From the NCBI GenBank assembly GCA_963736685.1, contig CAVTPZ010000037.1, forward strand, positions 184,374 through 248,373: a DNA stretch of 64,000 nucleotides, in the 5' to 3' direction. Source of the stretch: DASUPK01 sp963736685. Its GTDB lineage: Bacteria > Actinomycetota > Thermoleophilia > Solirubrobacterales > 70-9. Below the pieces are notes generated by a model. It ran no database searches. It had not been told where the DNA came from and worked only from the letters and a program-made list of their open reading frames with translations. Positions 27,398-35,922 of this stretch are shown piece by piece. Numbering within the stretch: position 1 is the stretch's first letter; each line of letters starts with the position of its first letter. The translations under genes and the position numbers were made by a program.

Positions 27398-28003
27398 AGC
27401 GAGAGGCCGGAGAGCCACCGGGCGACCGCGTCGGTGATCGCCCCCGGGTCCGACTTCAGGCCGTGGTCCCCCCGGACCTTCACCACCTCCCGCTTCTTCG
27501 CGGCCGGCGGCATACCGAAGCGGTCGCTCTCACCCTGAATGATGAGGACGGGGAACTTCACCGCCTCGAGCTCGGGCAGCCGGCTCTGCGGCGGCTTGTT
27601 GCGGCGGGGCGGCAACAGTGGGAAGGCGAGGCAGAGCACGGCCGAGGCACCGGTCTGCTCGGCCGTCCGGCACGCCACCCGTGCCCCGAGGGACCGTCCG
27701 CCGACCACCAGGCGGAAGCCCGCTCAGATCGTTCTCTCGCAGGTGCCCCACGACGCCGATCCAAGCTTCGTCGAGGCGCTTGGCGGGTGCCGGAGCCCGG
27801 CGGCCCGCGACGCGGTAGGGCTGCTCCACCAGGGCGACCGTGAAGCCCTCTCCGAGCGCAGCGTCCCGTGCGGCAACCAGGTCCGGGGCATCCACGCCGC
27901 CGCCGGCGCCGTGGCCCAGCACCAGACCGGCGCGAGCGTCCTTGACCGGATGCATGTGGACCCCGGCCAATCCGGACGGCGTCTCGATCTCGATTGCGGG
28001 CAC
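27394..28003 (-). pseudogene. alpha/beta hydrolase (KANL3/Tex30-like), one frame break as assembled
   Basis: The N-terminal part (28003 to about 27722) begins MPAIEIETPSGLAGVHMHP and has LVLGHGAGGGVDAPD, the oxyanion region of the KANL3/Tex30-type hydrolases. The C-terminal part (about 27720 to 27394), in another frame, gives LVVGGRSLGARVACRTA with the nucleophile Ser in GGRSLGAR and late Asp/His (IIQGESDRFG, VRGDHGLK). Removing one G from GGG at about 27719-27721 joins both parts as SGFRLVVGGRSLGAR. A single-base sequence error is the simplest reading. Confidence 0.8.
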
Positions 28004-28011
28004 GCCCGCTA

Positions 28012-28386
28012 CTACGCCGTATTCAGGGAGACGGCGGCGCGGACGATCGCCTTGAAGGCGTCCGCGTCGAGCTCTTCACCCTCGTGGATGTCGATCGCGC
28101 GCCTGGTGTTCCCGTCGAGGCTCGAGTTGAAGAGCTTGGCCGGGTCCTTCAATGACGCCCCCTTGGCGAAGGTCAGTTTCACCTTGTCCTTGTAGGACTC
28201 GCCGGTGCAGATGATCCCGTCGTGCTCCCAGACGGGAGTGCCGGGGCTCGTCTGCTTCGCCCACTTGAACTCCTCCACGACCTCAGGGTCCGCGTCGTGG
28301 ATGAGCCCGCGCACCCTGGCCAGGGCCTCAGCGCGCCAATCGCCGAGTTCGGCGATTCGATCGTCGATCTGCTCGGAAGCGGTCAA
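28012..28386 (-). CDS. DUF1801 family protein
   Basis: 124 residues. The pattern VRGLIHDADPEVVEEFKWAKQTSPGTPVWEHDG (residues about 25-57), CTGESYKDKVKLTFAKGA and the late ALNS-type tail identify DUF1801 (YdhG-like fold, function unknown). The only workable start is TTG at 28386, four bases after the 3' end of tRNA-Ala(CGC), so the gene seems to be transcribed with the tRNA. Confidence 0.8.
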   Translation of the reverse strand: MTASEQIDDRIAELGDWRAEALARVRGLIHDADPEVVEEFKWAKQTSPGTPVWEHDGIICTGESYKDKVKLTFAKGASLKDPAKLFNSSLDGNTRRAIDIHEGEELDADAFKAIVRAAVSLNTA

Positions 28387-28390
28387 ATCA

Positions 28391-28463
28391 TGGAGCTAGC
28401 CGGACTCGAACCGGCGACCTCCTGGGTGCGATCCAGGCGCTCTCCCAACTGAGCTATAGCCCC
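28391..28463 (-). tRNA. tRNA-Ala (CGC anticodon)
   Basis: Cloverleaf on the minus strand, 73 bases, beginning GGGGCTATAGCTCAG. Anticodon stem CCTGG/CCAGG around ATCGCAC gives CGC. T arm GCCGG-TTCGAGT-CCGGC. The acceptor has the G3-U70 pair that defines alanine tRNA. Discriminator A; CCA is not encoded. Confidence 0.96.
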
Positions 28464-28537
28464 GCGAGTGTGGGGACCTATGTCGGCTCGCAGGCTGCGT
28501 CCCCTACGAGTCGGGGGCAAGGATACGCTGTCGCAGG

Positions 28538-29902
28538 GTGAGTTTCGGACGCCGCCTGGCGCTTTTCTTCCTGTTGATCGCGATCGTGCCGACCGCGGCG
28601 CTGATCGGCATCCTGCTGTTCGTCGGCCAGGATTCGCAGCGCGGCAAGGCGGACGCGCGTCTGGCCGCCGGCCTGCAGACGGCGGTTTCGATCTTCGACG
28701 AGCAAACCAATGCCGCGACCGCGCAGGCACGCCGCCTGGCGGGCAGTCCGGACCTCGCGGCGGCGCTCAGGTCCGGTGACGCCGCTGCCCTGCGCGCCTT
28801 CACCGTCCGGGCGGCCACCGATCCGGGTGTGATTCGGGTCGAGATCGTCGACAACGCGGGGCGCCCGATGGCGGCGAGTGGATCGGCGGATGCCGTGGCG
28901 TTCGCGAGGGTCGGCCTGACCGAGCAGGCGCGCCCGGTCGGCGGCCTTCACGTGTCCACGACGACGGCGCAGCAGTACGCGGCGACGGTCCACCACCTGA
29001 CGGGGCAGCAGGTGGTGCTGAGGAGGGCCGGCGCGACGCTCGCCTCCACCGTCCCGGCCCCCTCGAAGACGCTGCAGCCGGATCAGACCGCTGATCTGAC
29101 CGCGGGCGGCGATAGCTACAGGGCGCACGCGACCACCCTCGACGCCGCTGACGGATTGACGCTCGTCTTGCTCGGCCCACCGAAGTCCGGAGGCTTTTTC
29201 GGCATCGGGCCGCCCGCCTTCGCGATCCTGGTGCTCTTCCTGATGCTCGCGGTGGGCCTCGCCTGGACCCTGGCCCGCACCCTCACCCGGCTGCACCAGC
29301 GGGTGGCCGAGCAGGCGGCGACAGATCCCCTGACCGGTCTGGCGAACCGGCGCCACCTGGTCGAGACGCTCGAGCGTGAGGTGGCCCGGGCCCACCGCTT
29401 CCGCCATCCGATCTCGCTGCTGATCATCGACGTCGACGACTTCAAGCGGATCAACGACAGCCAGGGACACATGCAGGGGGATGTCGTGCTCGAGACGGTG
29501 GCGGAGGTCGTCCGGGAGGGCACCCGGTCGATCGACGTGCCCGCCCGCTACGGAGGCGACGAGCTCGCCGTGGTCCTGGTCGAGACGGACCGCGAGGGCG
29601 CGCTCATCCTCGGCGAGCGGCTCGCCGACAGGATGCGGGCCACCACGGTGCAGTTGCGCGAGGGTGGGTCGATGGCGGTGACGATCAGCCTTGGCGTGGC
29701 GACCATCCCGGACTCGGCCGACACTCTCGATTCCCTCGTCGATGCTGCCGATCGGGCCCTGTTGCGCGCGAAGCGAGCGGGGAAGAACCAGATTCGGGCT
29801 GCGCCGGCGACCCGGCCGGGAGACCGCTTGGACGAGAGATCACCGAGGTCAGCCAGTCGCCGATTCGTCCCCGAACCGCACGCGCATGACAAACGGCCGT
29901 AA
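28538..29902 (+). CDS. membrane diguanylate cyclase (GGDEF domain, GGDEL variant)
   Basis: 454 residues: membrane helix (about 6-28), an outer sensor region (about 30-225), a second helix (about 227-248), a short linker and a GGDEF domain (about 262-420). The active site is RYGGDELAVV (GGDEL at 339-343; Leu in the F position is tolerated in active enzymes). The inhibitory I-site RxxD is present as RSID, five residues before it. LTGLANRR and DVDDFKRINDSQGHMQGD complete the signature. It makes c-di-GMP from GTP. The last 35 residues are basic and variable. Confidence 0.93.
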   Translation: MSFGRRLALFFLLIAIVPTAALIGILLFVGQDSQRGKADARLAAGLQTAVSIFDEQTNAATAQARRLAGSPDLAAALRSGDAAALRAFTVRAATDPGVIRVEIVDNAGRPMAASGSADAVAFARVGLTEQARPVGGLHVSTTTAQQYAATVHHLTGQQVVLRRAGATLASTVPAPSKTLQPDQTADLTAGGDSYRAHATTLDAADGLTLVLLGPPKSGGFFGIGPPAFAILVLFLMLAVGLAWTLARTLTRLHQRVAEQAATDPLTGLANRRHLVETLEREVARAHRFRHPISLLIIDVDDFKRINDSQGHMQGDVVLETVAEVVREGTRSIDVPARYGGDELAVVLVETDREGALILGERLADRMRATTVQLREGGSMAVTISLGVATIPDSADTLDSLVDAADRALLRAKRAGKNQIRAAPATRPGDRLDERSPRSASRRFVPEPHAHDKRP

Positions 29903-30002
29903 ATTGGTCGGTCCAGTGCAGGGTCCAGGGGGCGATCCAGCTATCACATAAGCCCTGCACCGCCTAAGCTTTGACCCCTCGAGGGCGGCCTAACCGCGCA
30001 TC

Positions 30003-31295
30003 ATGGGAATACTCGACGACGCGATTCGCGAACACCTCGATCTGAAGCGCAAGCACGGCGCGCACGACGCCGACCTGCGCGAGATCGAGGACGAGGCGTT
30101 CGGTTCCACCGATCGCCCTGATCCGTTCGCCTCGAACGAGCTCTTCAACGAGGTCGCTTCCTCCGGAGAGGCCGGCCCACCCCCATCCGGTGCGGCTGTC
30201 GCCGAACCCGACGTAGGTGGCGAGGACCCCACCCGCCTGGTCGAGCCCGAGGCGCTCCGCCCGTCCGAGCCCTCCTTCGAGGAGCCGCCGTCCGAGCCGT
30301 CGTTCGAGGAGGCGCCCTTCGAGGAGCCGCTCTCTGAGCCACTCAGCCCGCCGGAGGGAGTCGAGCCGATTCCGGGTCAGGTCGAGATTCCGGGCCAGGA
30401 TGAGATTCCCGGGCAGGAGACACTCGACGATCCGCTCGAGGGTTATCAGCCCTCCTCCGAGCCTGAAACCGCCTCGGAACCGCAGCTCCCGGAGCCCGCG
30501 CCCGGGCCGTCCTCTCCCTCGGAGTCGCTGGAGGACCTGATCGCCGAGGAGGAGCCGTTCCCCGAGGACGAGGGTGGAGAACCGGCCGCCGGCCCCTCCG
30601 AACTGCCTTACGACCCCAGTGCGCCCCCGCCCCCCGCCGCGGAGCGGGCCGCTCCCGAGGCGGACCTGGAGGAGGAGCCCGACCTTTCGCCGGAATCAGA
30701 GCCGGAGCCGGAGAGCTCGGTCCCCGAGCCCCCGCCGCCCCCGCCGCCCGGCGCCGAGCCGCCCGGACGGGCCCGCGGGCGGATCGATGTGCCCACTCAG
30801 GAGCATCCTCCGCCCGGGGAGACCGGCGGCCTGCCGCCCCTGCCCCCGCAGCACGAGCCCGAACCCGAGGCGCTCGAGCCGCTGGATGAGGCGCCGCCCG
30901 CCGAGCCGTACGCCGAGGAGCCTGCCCCTGACCCGGGGGCGCCGGCGCTCTACGACTTCGAGACGGATGAGGAACCGCTCGCATCCGAGCCGGATGAGGA
31001 GCCGCTCGCCGGGCCGGCTCCGGCGGACGACGACGACTTCGAGGCTCTCGGCCCCGCGGAGGAGGAGGCCCCCTACCTCGAGGAGGAGGAGCCGTACGCG
31101 GAGGAGCCCGTCTCCGGCACCGAACTGCCTCCCGAGGAGCCGGGCACGGAGGTCAGGCCGGCGCTCGAGGACGAGGAGGTCTACGAGGGCGGTGCCCCGG
31201 ACCCCGAGGAGTCCTACGAGGAGGAAGAGGAAGAGGGCGAGGAGGGGCTCTGGTTCGAAAAGGGCCCGCCGAAGGACTTCGACTTCGACGACTAG
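30003..31295 (+). CDS. very acidic, proline/glutamate-rich low-complexity protein
   Basis: 430 residues with a short ordered head, MGILDDAIREHLDLKRKHGA, and a conserved-looking tail LWFEKGPPKDFDFDD. Between them nearly everything is Glu, Asp, Pro, Ser and Ala, with repeats such as EEPLSEP and IPGQ(V/D/E)EIPGQ (three near copies at about 120-138). It has no membrane helix or signal peptide, so it is probably a cytoplasmic, disordered, strongly negative protein. No function assigned. Codon use remains GC-rich and coding-like. It overlaps convergent gdhA by 4 bases. Confidence 0.75.
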   Translation: MGILDDAIREHLDLKRKHGAHDADLREIEDEAFGSTDRPDPFASNELFNEVASSGEAGPPPSGAAVAEPDVGGEDPTRLVEPEALRPSEPSFEEPPSEPSFEEAPFEEPLSEPLSPPEGVEPIPGQVEIPGQDEIPGQETLDDPLEGYQPSSEPETASEPQLPEPAPGPSSPSESLEDLIAEEEPFPEDEGGEPAAGPSELPYDPSAPPPPAAERAAPEADLEEEPDLSPESEPEPESSVPEPPPPPPPGAEPPGRARGRIDVPTQEHPPPGETGGLPPLPPQHEPEPEALEPLDEAPPAEPYAEEPAPDPGAPALYDFETDEEPLASEPDEEPLAGPAPADDDDFEALGPAEEEAPYLEEEEPYAEEPVSGTELPPEEPGTEVRPALEDEEVYEGGAPDPEESYEEEEEEGEEGLWFEKGPPKDFDFDD

Positions 31296-32593
31296 ACGTA
31301 GCCGCGAGTACGGCTCGCCTCGACGACTCGCTCGATACCCACCAGATAGGCCGCCTCGCGCAGCGAGATGCGCTCCTCCTTGGCCCGTGCCGAGACATCG
31401 CGATAGGCCCGCCGCATGACGCCACCCAGCTTGTCGTTCACCTCGCGCTCCGACCAGCGGAAGTGCTGGAGGTTCTGCACCCACTCGAAGTAGGAGCAGA
31501 CGACGCCGCCGGCGTTTGCCATCACGTCCGGGATCACGTGCACGCCCTTCTCGTGGAGGATCTCGTCGGCCGCCGGGGTGGTGGGCGAGTTGGCGCCCTC
31601 GATGATCATCTTGGTGTTGATCCGGTCGGCGTTGCCCTCGTGGATCATGCCGCCGAGCGCCGCGGGGATGAGCACGTCGCACTCGATGGCGAGCAGGTCG
31701 TCAGGGCTGATCACCTCGACGCCGGGAAACTCGGTGAGCCTGCCGCCCTCACGGACATGCTTGGCGAGATCGTCCGCGTCGATCCCCGCCTCGCTCTGGA
31801 TGGCGCCCGTCGCGTCGGAGGTGCCGATCATCGTGGCCCCAAGCTGCTGGAGGATGCGGGCGGCCCAGGAGCCCACGTTGCCGTAGCCCTGGACGACGAA
31901 GGTGCTGTCCGCCGGCGTCATGCCGATCTGCGGGGCGGCCTCGCGGAACATGTAGACGCAGCCGCGGCCGGTCGCCTGCTCGCGGCCGTATGACCCCTCG
32001 AGCGCGATCGGCTTTCCCGTGCAGATGGCCGGGGTGTGGCCGTGGAGCTTGCCGTACTCGTCCATCATCCAGGCCATCACCTGGGCGTTGGTGCCGACGT
32101 CGGGCGCGGGGATGTCGCGCGTGGGCCCCAGGACCTTCTGGATCTTGTCCATGAACGAGCGGGTGATCGCCTGCAGCTCGGAGCGCTCCAGCTCAGCGGT
32201 GGGGCAATTGACTCCTCCCTTGGCACCACCGAAGGGAATGTTGGCCACGGCGGTCTTCCAGGTCATCAGCGAGGCGAGGGCGCGGACCTCGTCGACGTCG
32301 ACCTCTGGGTGGTAGCGGATGCCGCCCTTGTAGGGCCCACGTGCCCCGTTGTGCTGGATCCGGTAGCCGGAGAAGGTGTGGACCTTCCCGTCGGAGAGCT
32401 TCACCGGGATCTGGACGGTGACCTCGCGGTAGGGGGTCCAGAAGACCGTGCGGATGTCGTCGGGAAGCTCGAGCCGCTCGACCGCGCGGTTGAAGTAGAA
32501 GTGGACGATGTCGAGGTTCGAGACCTCGGCGCGCTGCGCGGGCGGCTTTGCCGCCCCTTCCCCCGAGTCAGGTTCCTTGGCCCTCGTTGCCAT
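31292..32593 (-). CDS. gdhA: glutamate dehydrogenase (Glu/Leu/Phe/Val dehydrogenase family)
   Basis: 433 residues. Substrate and catalytic segments: GARGPYKGGIRYHPEVD, TAVANIPFGGAKGGVNC (catalytic Lys), RDIPAPDVGTNAQVMAW, then the Rossmann part VVQGYGNVGSWAARIL. It interconverts glutamate and 2-oxoglutarate plus ammonium. The length matches hexameric family members of about 420-430. The first 25 residues are a variable polar head. Together with the ammonium transporter 6 kb away it suggests active ammonium assimilation. Confidence 0.94.
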   Translation of the reverse strand: MATRAKEPDSGEGAAKPPAQRAEVSNLDIVHFYFNRAVERLELPDDIRTVFWTPYREVTVQIPVKLSDGKVHTFSGYRIQHNGARGPYKGGIRYHPEVDVDEVRALASLMTWKTAVANIPFGGAKGGVNCPTAELERSELQAITRSFMDKIQKVLGPTRDIPAPDVGTNAQVMAWMMDEYGKLHGHTPAICTGKPIALEGSYGREQATGRGCVYMFREAAPQIGMTPADSTFVVQGYGNVGSWAARILQQLGATMIGTSDATGAIQSEAGIDADDLAKHVREGGRLTEFPGVEVISPDDLLAIECDVLIPAALGGMIHEGNADRINTKMIIEGANSPTTPAADEILHEKGVHVIPDVMANAGGVVCSYFEWVQNLQHFRWSEREVNDKLGGVMRRAYRDVSARAKEERISLREAAYLVGIERVVEASRTRGYV

Positions 32594-32671
32594 TCACGCT
32601 TCCTGCGGCGCTCTCGCGTCAGCCATGCCAGTCTCTCACAGCGGCTTTCACGGGGTTGCGAGTGCTCGCCC

Positions 32672-32677
32672 TACAAT
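32672..32677 (+). promoter_or_regulatory. probable -10 box (TACAAT) of tRNA-Ala(TGC)
   Basis: TACAAT ends 11 bases before the tRNA 5' end and is a near-consensus -10 hexamer. No strong -35 box is seen. Confidence 0.45.
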
Positions 32678-32688
32678 CGGGCCTCCAC

Positions 32689-32761
32689 GGGGCCATAGCT
32701 CAGTTGGGAGAGCGCTTCGCTTGCACCGAAGAGGGCGCCGGTTCGAGTCCGGCTGGCTCCA
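32689..32761 (+). tRNA. tRNA-Ala (TGC anticodon)
   Basis: 73-base cloverleaf, beginning GGGGCCATAGCTCAG. Anticodon stem CTTCG/CGAAG around CTTGCAC gives TGC. T arm GCCGG-TTCGAGT-CCGGC, G3-U70 in the acceptor, discriminator A, CCA not encoded. The last 62 bases overlap, on the other strand, the 3' end of the nuclease gene. Confidence 0.96.
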
Positions 32762-33194
32762 TGAAAGGCCTTCTGATCTCAGGGTTCAGGTAATCGCTGG
32801 CATAGCGGATTCCGAGGCGCTGGCAGTTCAGTGGCTCTGTCAGCCGTAGGTGGAAGCTGGAACGCCCCGATCCCAATTCGACGGCCGGGACGTAGTAACA
32901 GCGGTTCTTGTCGTAGACAGCGATCCAATCAACGGTGGCAGCCGTGTAGTACTTCGTGCGCTTCACCTTTCCATTCGTCAATGAATGGGACCGAGTCCGC
33001 ACGATCACGAAGTTTCCATTCGATTCGGTGTACTTGACCTGAACCCGCTCGAGCCTGTCGTCGCGACACAGGATCAGGTCGAAGTCGTGGTCCTCTCCGT
33101 AGGGAATCGCGATCCGATAGCCGCGCTCCAGCAGGTCGGTTGCGACCTTCAGCTCGGCCAGATCTCCCTTTGTCTTCAGCGGGGCCATCTCCAC
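32700..33194 (-). CDS. PD-(D/E)xK endonuclease-like protein overlapping tRNA-Ala
   Basis: 164 residues. The core matches the PD-(D/E)xK layout of PF11645, which includes a group I intron-encoded endonuclease: an early helix with Glu (KGDLAELKVATDLLERGY), then DHDFDLILCRDD, then the RVQVKYTES strand, where Q-V-K takes the (D/E)xK place. The last 20 or so residues (GLEPAPSSVQAKRSPN) are simply the antisense of tRNA-Ala, so the true functional protein probably ends near residue 143. Two Met codons (33194, 33188) can start it. Likely role: site-specific DNA cleavage, perhaps at the tRNA locus. Confidence 0.75.
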   Translation of the reverse strand: MEMAPLKTKGDLAELKVATDLLERGYRIAIPYGEDHDFDLILCRDDRLERVQVKYTESNGNFVIVRTRSHSLTNGKVKRTKYYTAATVDWIAVYDKNRCYYVPAVELGSGRSSFHLRLTEPLNCQRLGIRYASDYLNPEIRRPFMEPAGLEPAPSSVQAKRSPN

Positions 33195-33235
33195 GTCCCA
33201 AAGGGACCTTGGAGAGGGGTGTTCTCACGGGTGAG

Positions 33236-33727
33236 TCAAATGTGACGAGAGTGTCCGCCGTCCGACGTGTCCTCGATCACCTTCCGCTCGATCTGTTCCA
33301 GCTCCAGGTCGAGCTCGCGGTCGGCCAGCATCCCTCGCAGGGCGCCTGAGATCGTGCGCGACCACATCCGGCGCGCGACCGCAACGTCGGTGTGTCCCGC
33401 CGCGTCGTGCTCGAACTCGGCCCACTCGACGCACACCTTCCTGTCGCCCGACGGCGCATCGTCCGGCAGCGGCGCACCGTCGCCGTAGAGCATGATCCGC
33501 GCCGTCCAGCCGTCCGGGCAGAGCTCCTGCATCCGCTGCCTCGCCAGAGCCTCCTTCATCGCCATCGCGTCTCGCCGTCGCCGATAGCGAGAGAGCAGCA
33601 CCACCGTCGCGGTCAACAGCGCACAGGCCAGAACGGTCGCCACGACGATCTCGATGGACACTCCGAGGCTCCCACCCTTCTCTTGCGGCGTGTTCTGCAG
33701 CGCGAGGATGTGGAGCCCCTCGATCAT
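33236..33727 (-). CDS. single-pass membrane protein, unknown
   Basis: 163 residues: one helix (about 23-45), then RYRRRR and a cytoplasmic domain containing CPDGWTARIMLYGDG and CVEWAEFEHDAAGH. It ends with a long acidic helix (RELDLELEQIERKVIED). No family recognised. Last gene of a minus-strand envelope group. Confidence 0.6.
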   Translation of the reverse strand: MIEGLHILALQNTPQEKGGSLGVSIEIVVATVLACALLTATVVLLSRYRRRRDAMAMKEALARQRMQELCPDGWTARIMLYGDGAPLPDDAPSGDRKVCVEWAEFEHDAAGHTDVAVARRMWSRTISGALRGMLADRELDLELEQIERKVIEDTSDGGHSRHI

Positions 33728-33781
33728 GGCCCCGAATACATATACCCCCAGCGCCGATTCGCCAAGGGAAAATCGGTCTTC

Positions 33782-34657
33782 TTAAGAGAACGCGCAGGTG
33801 CTGACCAGGACGAGCAGCAGCGCGACCGGGCACCCGACCAGCGCGATCAGCGCCGCGATCCACCTCCTCAGGACCAGCGCCCCGAGGCCGGCGGCCATGC
33901 CGGCGATCGCCGCGACGGCCGTTGCGGAGTCGATCGGGTCGGTCCACCGCGGCGGCCCCCCGGTCCCGCTGCAGCCGGGTTGGGCCAGCACGAAGACGAG
34001 CGCGAGCACGCAGGTGATCGCGGTCAGCGCGAGAGCGGCGTTGGTGAGCCATCGCGCCAGCTCCTCCATACGCGACCGCTTGACCTGCCCCCTCGTCCCG
34101 ACGTGAATCGCAAGCTTCCCCAGGTGCAGGACCCGCTCCCGCACGTCATCTGTCTGGCTCCGCTCCGGCCAGCCCTCCGACCGCCCGATCAGCGTGCCGG
34201 CGGCCGCCGCGACCAGCAGGACCACGGGGATCATCAGCATCGGAGCTGCCGGAGGCTCAACCGCGTCCCCGTCGGTCGTGACCAGCACCACGATCACCGC
34301 GATCCCGGCCCAGACACCGATCACCCCCAGGTTCGTGAAGATCCGGAGCCACTCGGTGCGCGGATTGGCCCGCATGGCCCAGGCCGTGGCCAGCGCAACC
34401 GAGGCCAGGATCGCGAAAGCGTAGAGCCAGGCCCGGGAGTCGTACTCCCGCTGCAGCGGCTCCGCGGCACGATCCCGCGCCACCTCCTCGCTGAGCTGCG
34501 CGTTGAAGCAGGCCGCCAGGTCGGCTTGGCACTCGCGGGACGGGAAGTTCGGGAGCCGGGAGGAGGTGTGCGCGAGGTCCGCCGTGGCCACGATCAGGAT
34601 GAAGGCGCACACCGCCACGCACGCCAGGGTCGGCCGGCTCGGCGTTGCCCACCGCAT
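33782..34657 (-). CDS. multi-pass membrane protein, unknown
   Basis: 291 residues with about seven hydrophobic helices. An outer loop after helix 1 has two cysteines (RECQADLAACFN), and a cytoplasmic loop is basic (GTRGQVKRSRMEELARW). No family recognised. Four bases separate it from the upstream carboxypeptidase, so they are probably co-transcribed. Confidence 0.6.
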   Translation of the reverse strand: MRWATPSRPTLACVAVCAFILIVATADLAHTSSRLPNFPSRECQADLAACFNAQLSEEVARDRAAEPLQREYDSRAWLYAFAILASVALATAWAMRANPRTEWLRIFTNLGVIGVWAGIAVIVVLVTTDGDAVEPPAAPMLMIPVVLLVAAAAGTLIGRSEGWPERSQTDDVRERVLHLGKLAIHVGTRGQVKRSRMEELARWLTNAALALTAITCVLALVFVLAQPGCSGTGGPPRWTDPIDSATAVAAIAGMAAGLGALVLRRWIAALIALVGCPVALLLVLVSTCAFS

Positions 34658-34661
34658 GCGG

Positions 34662-35708
34662 CTACCCGTCCGGTGGCAGCTCTGACTTGCGCGGCTTCGG
34701 CGCCGGCGCCACCACGCCCTCCTCCTCGAAGCCAGCGCGCAGGAGGGCCGGCACCTGCGTGATCGGATTCGGCGAGTGGATCAGCACGACGCCGAGCTGG
34801 TGTCCGCCGACCCGCGCCGTCGTCACGTAGCAACGCCCCGCCGGGTCGGTGAAGCCCGTCTTCAGGCCGGTCACCTCCGCCTGGGGCAGGCCGGCGAGCC
34901 CGTGCTGCAGGAAGTAATGGTTGTTGTAGAGGTAGAGGTGCTTGCCCTTGATCGGGAAAAGCGGCTGCGCGGAGCGCGTCCGAGCGATCCGGGCGACCCG
35001 CGGGTTCGCCAGGTCCGCCCGTGCAAGCTCCGCGAGGTCGTCCGGGCACGAGTAGTTGTCGCGGTCCCGCAGGCCGTTCGGCGTCGAGTAGTGCGTGCAG
35101 TCGAGGCCCATCGACTTCGCCTGGCGGTTCATCTCCTTGACGAACCGCGTCACGCTCCCTCCGTCGTGCTCGGCGAGGGCGACGGCCGCATCGTTCGCCG
35201 AGATCATGATCAGCGCCTGCAGGAGCGGCTCGAGCGGCACCCTCTTTCCCCGCGGCAGCTCGCCGGTGGCTGAGCCCGGCGTCTGCGCCGCCTTCCGGCT
35301 CACCAGCACGTGCTCCCCCGGCCGGTTCGTCCTCGCCACGATCAGCGCGGTCATCATCTTCGTGAGGCTGGCGATGGGGTGCCGGAGCCGCGGATTCCGC
35401 TGCCAGAGCACGGCGCCGGTCTTCACGTCGAAGAGAATCCCCGCAACCGGTGGATGCTTGAAGCGGTAGTGGACGGGAGGCGGCCCGGTGACCGGAAGCA
35501 GGCCGAAGCGGGAGATCGCGATCGTTCTCTGGACGTCGGGGAGATCCGGCGCGGTCACGGCCGGTGCAGCAGCAGCGTGTTGAACGTGCGTCGCCCGGGA
35601 GCCCGACTCGTCGTTCCCTGTTCGGTCCGGCCAGACCGCCACCGCGACCGCGACCATCGCGCCGACGAAGAGCAACAGCCCCGCGATGGCAAGGACGCGT
35701 CTAGTCAT
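34662..35708 (-). CDS. dacA: D-alanyl-D-alanine carboxypeptidase (S11 family)
   Basis: A 348-residue low-molecular-weight PBP. N-terminal signal anchor (about 5-26); peptidase domain with SxxK as SLTK (114-117), SxN as SAN in IMISANDAAVALAEHDGG, and KTG in VTGLKTGFTDPAGR. It removes the terminal D-Ala from peptidoglycan stem peptides outside the membrane. The C-terminal DacA membrane-binding domain is missing, so the N-terminal segment is the only anchor if not cleaved. It overlaps the upstream small membrane protein gene by 8 bases. Confidence 0.93.
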   Translation of the reverse strand: MTRRVLAIAGLLLFVGAMVAVAVAVWPDRTGNDESGSRATHVQHAAAAPAVTAPDLPDVQRTIAISRFGLLPVTGPPPVHYRFKHPPVAGILFDVKTGAVLWQRNPRLRHPIASLTKMMTALIVARTNRPGEHVLVSRKAAQTPGSATGELPRGKRVPLEPLLQALIMISANDAAVALAEHDGGSVTRFVKEMNRQAKSMGLDCTHYSTPNGLRDRDNYSCPDDLAELARADLANPRVARIARTRSAQPLFPIKGKHLYLYNNHYFLQHGLAGLPQAEVTGLKTGFTDPAGRCYVTTARVGGHQLGVVLIHSPNPITQVPALLRAGFEEEGVVAPAPKPRKSELPPDG

Positions 35709-35916
35709 CGGGCGGGTTCCGAAGGGCGCCGATCAGCCCGGCGGCGATCATCCCGGTGATCAGCAGAGACACCGCGTAGAGCCCGACCGCGCCGATGTCG
35801 CCGTACGTCCGAAGGTGCAGCCCGGTGTCGACGATCACGTAGATGGTCACGGCCGCGAAGAAGCCGCAGAAGATCAGGCCGAGCAGGAGCAGGGCGTTCC
35901 GAAGGTCGGGGTCCAA
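35701..35916 (-). CDS. small two-helix membrane protein
   Basis: 71 residues, two membrane helices (about 8-29 and 45-64) with a short loop. Begins ATG GAC at 35916, six bases after the rhomboid stop and overlapping dacA. Function unknown; the tight packing supports expression. Confidence 0.65.
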   Translation of the reverse strand: MDPDLRNALLLLGLIFCGFFAAVTIYVIVDTGLHLRTYGDIGAVGLYAVSLLITGMIAAGLIGALRNPPDD

Positions 35917-35922
35917 TTGGGC

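Noticed and set aside
32508..32849. Plus-strand frame reading through tRNA-Ala(TGC)
   Set aside because: Its sequence is tRNA and gdhA antisense; no start context.
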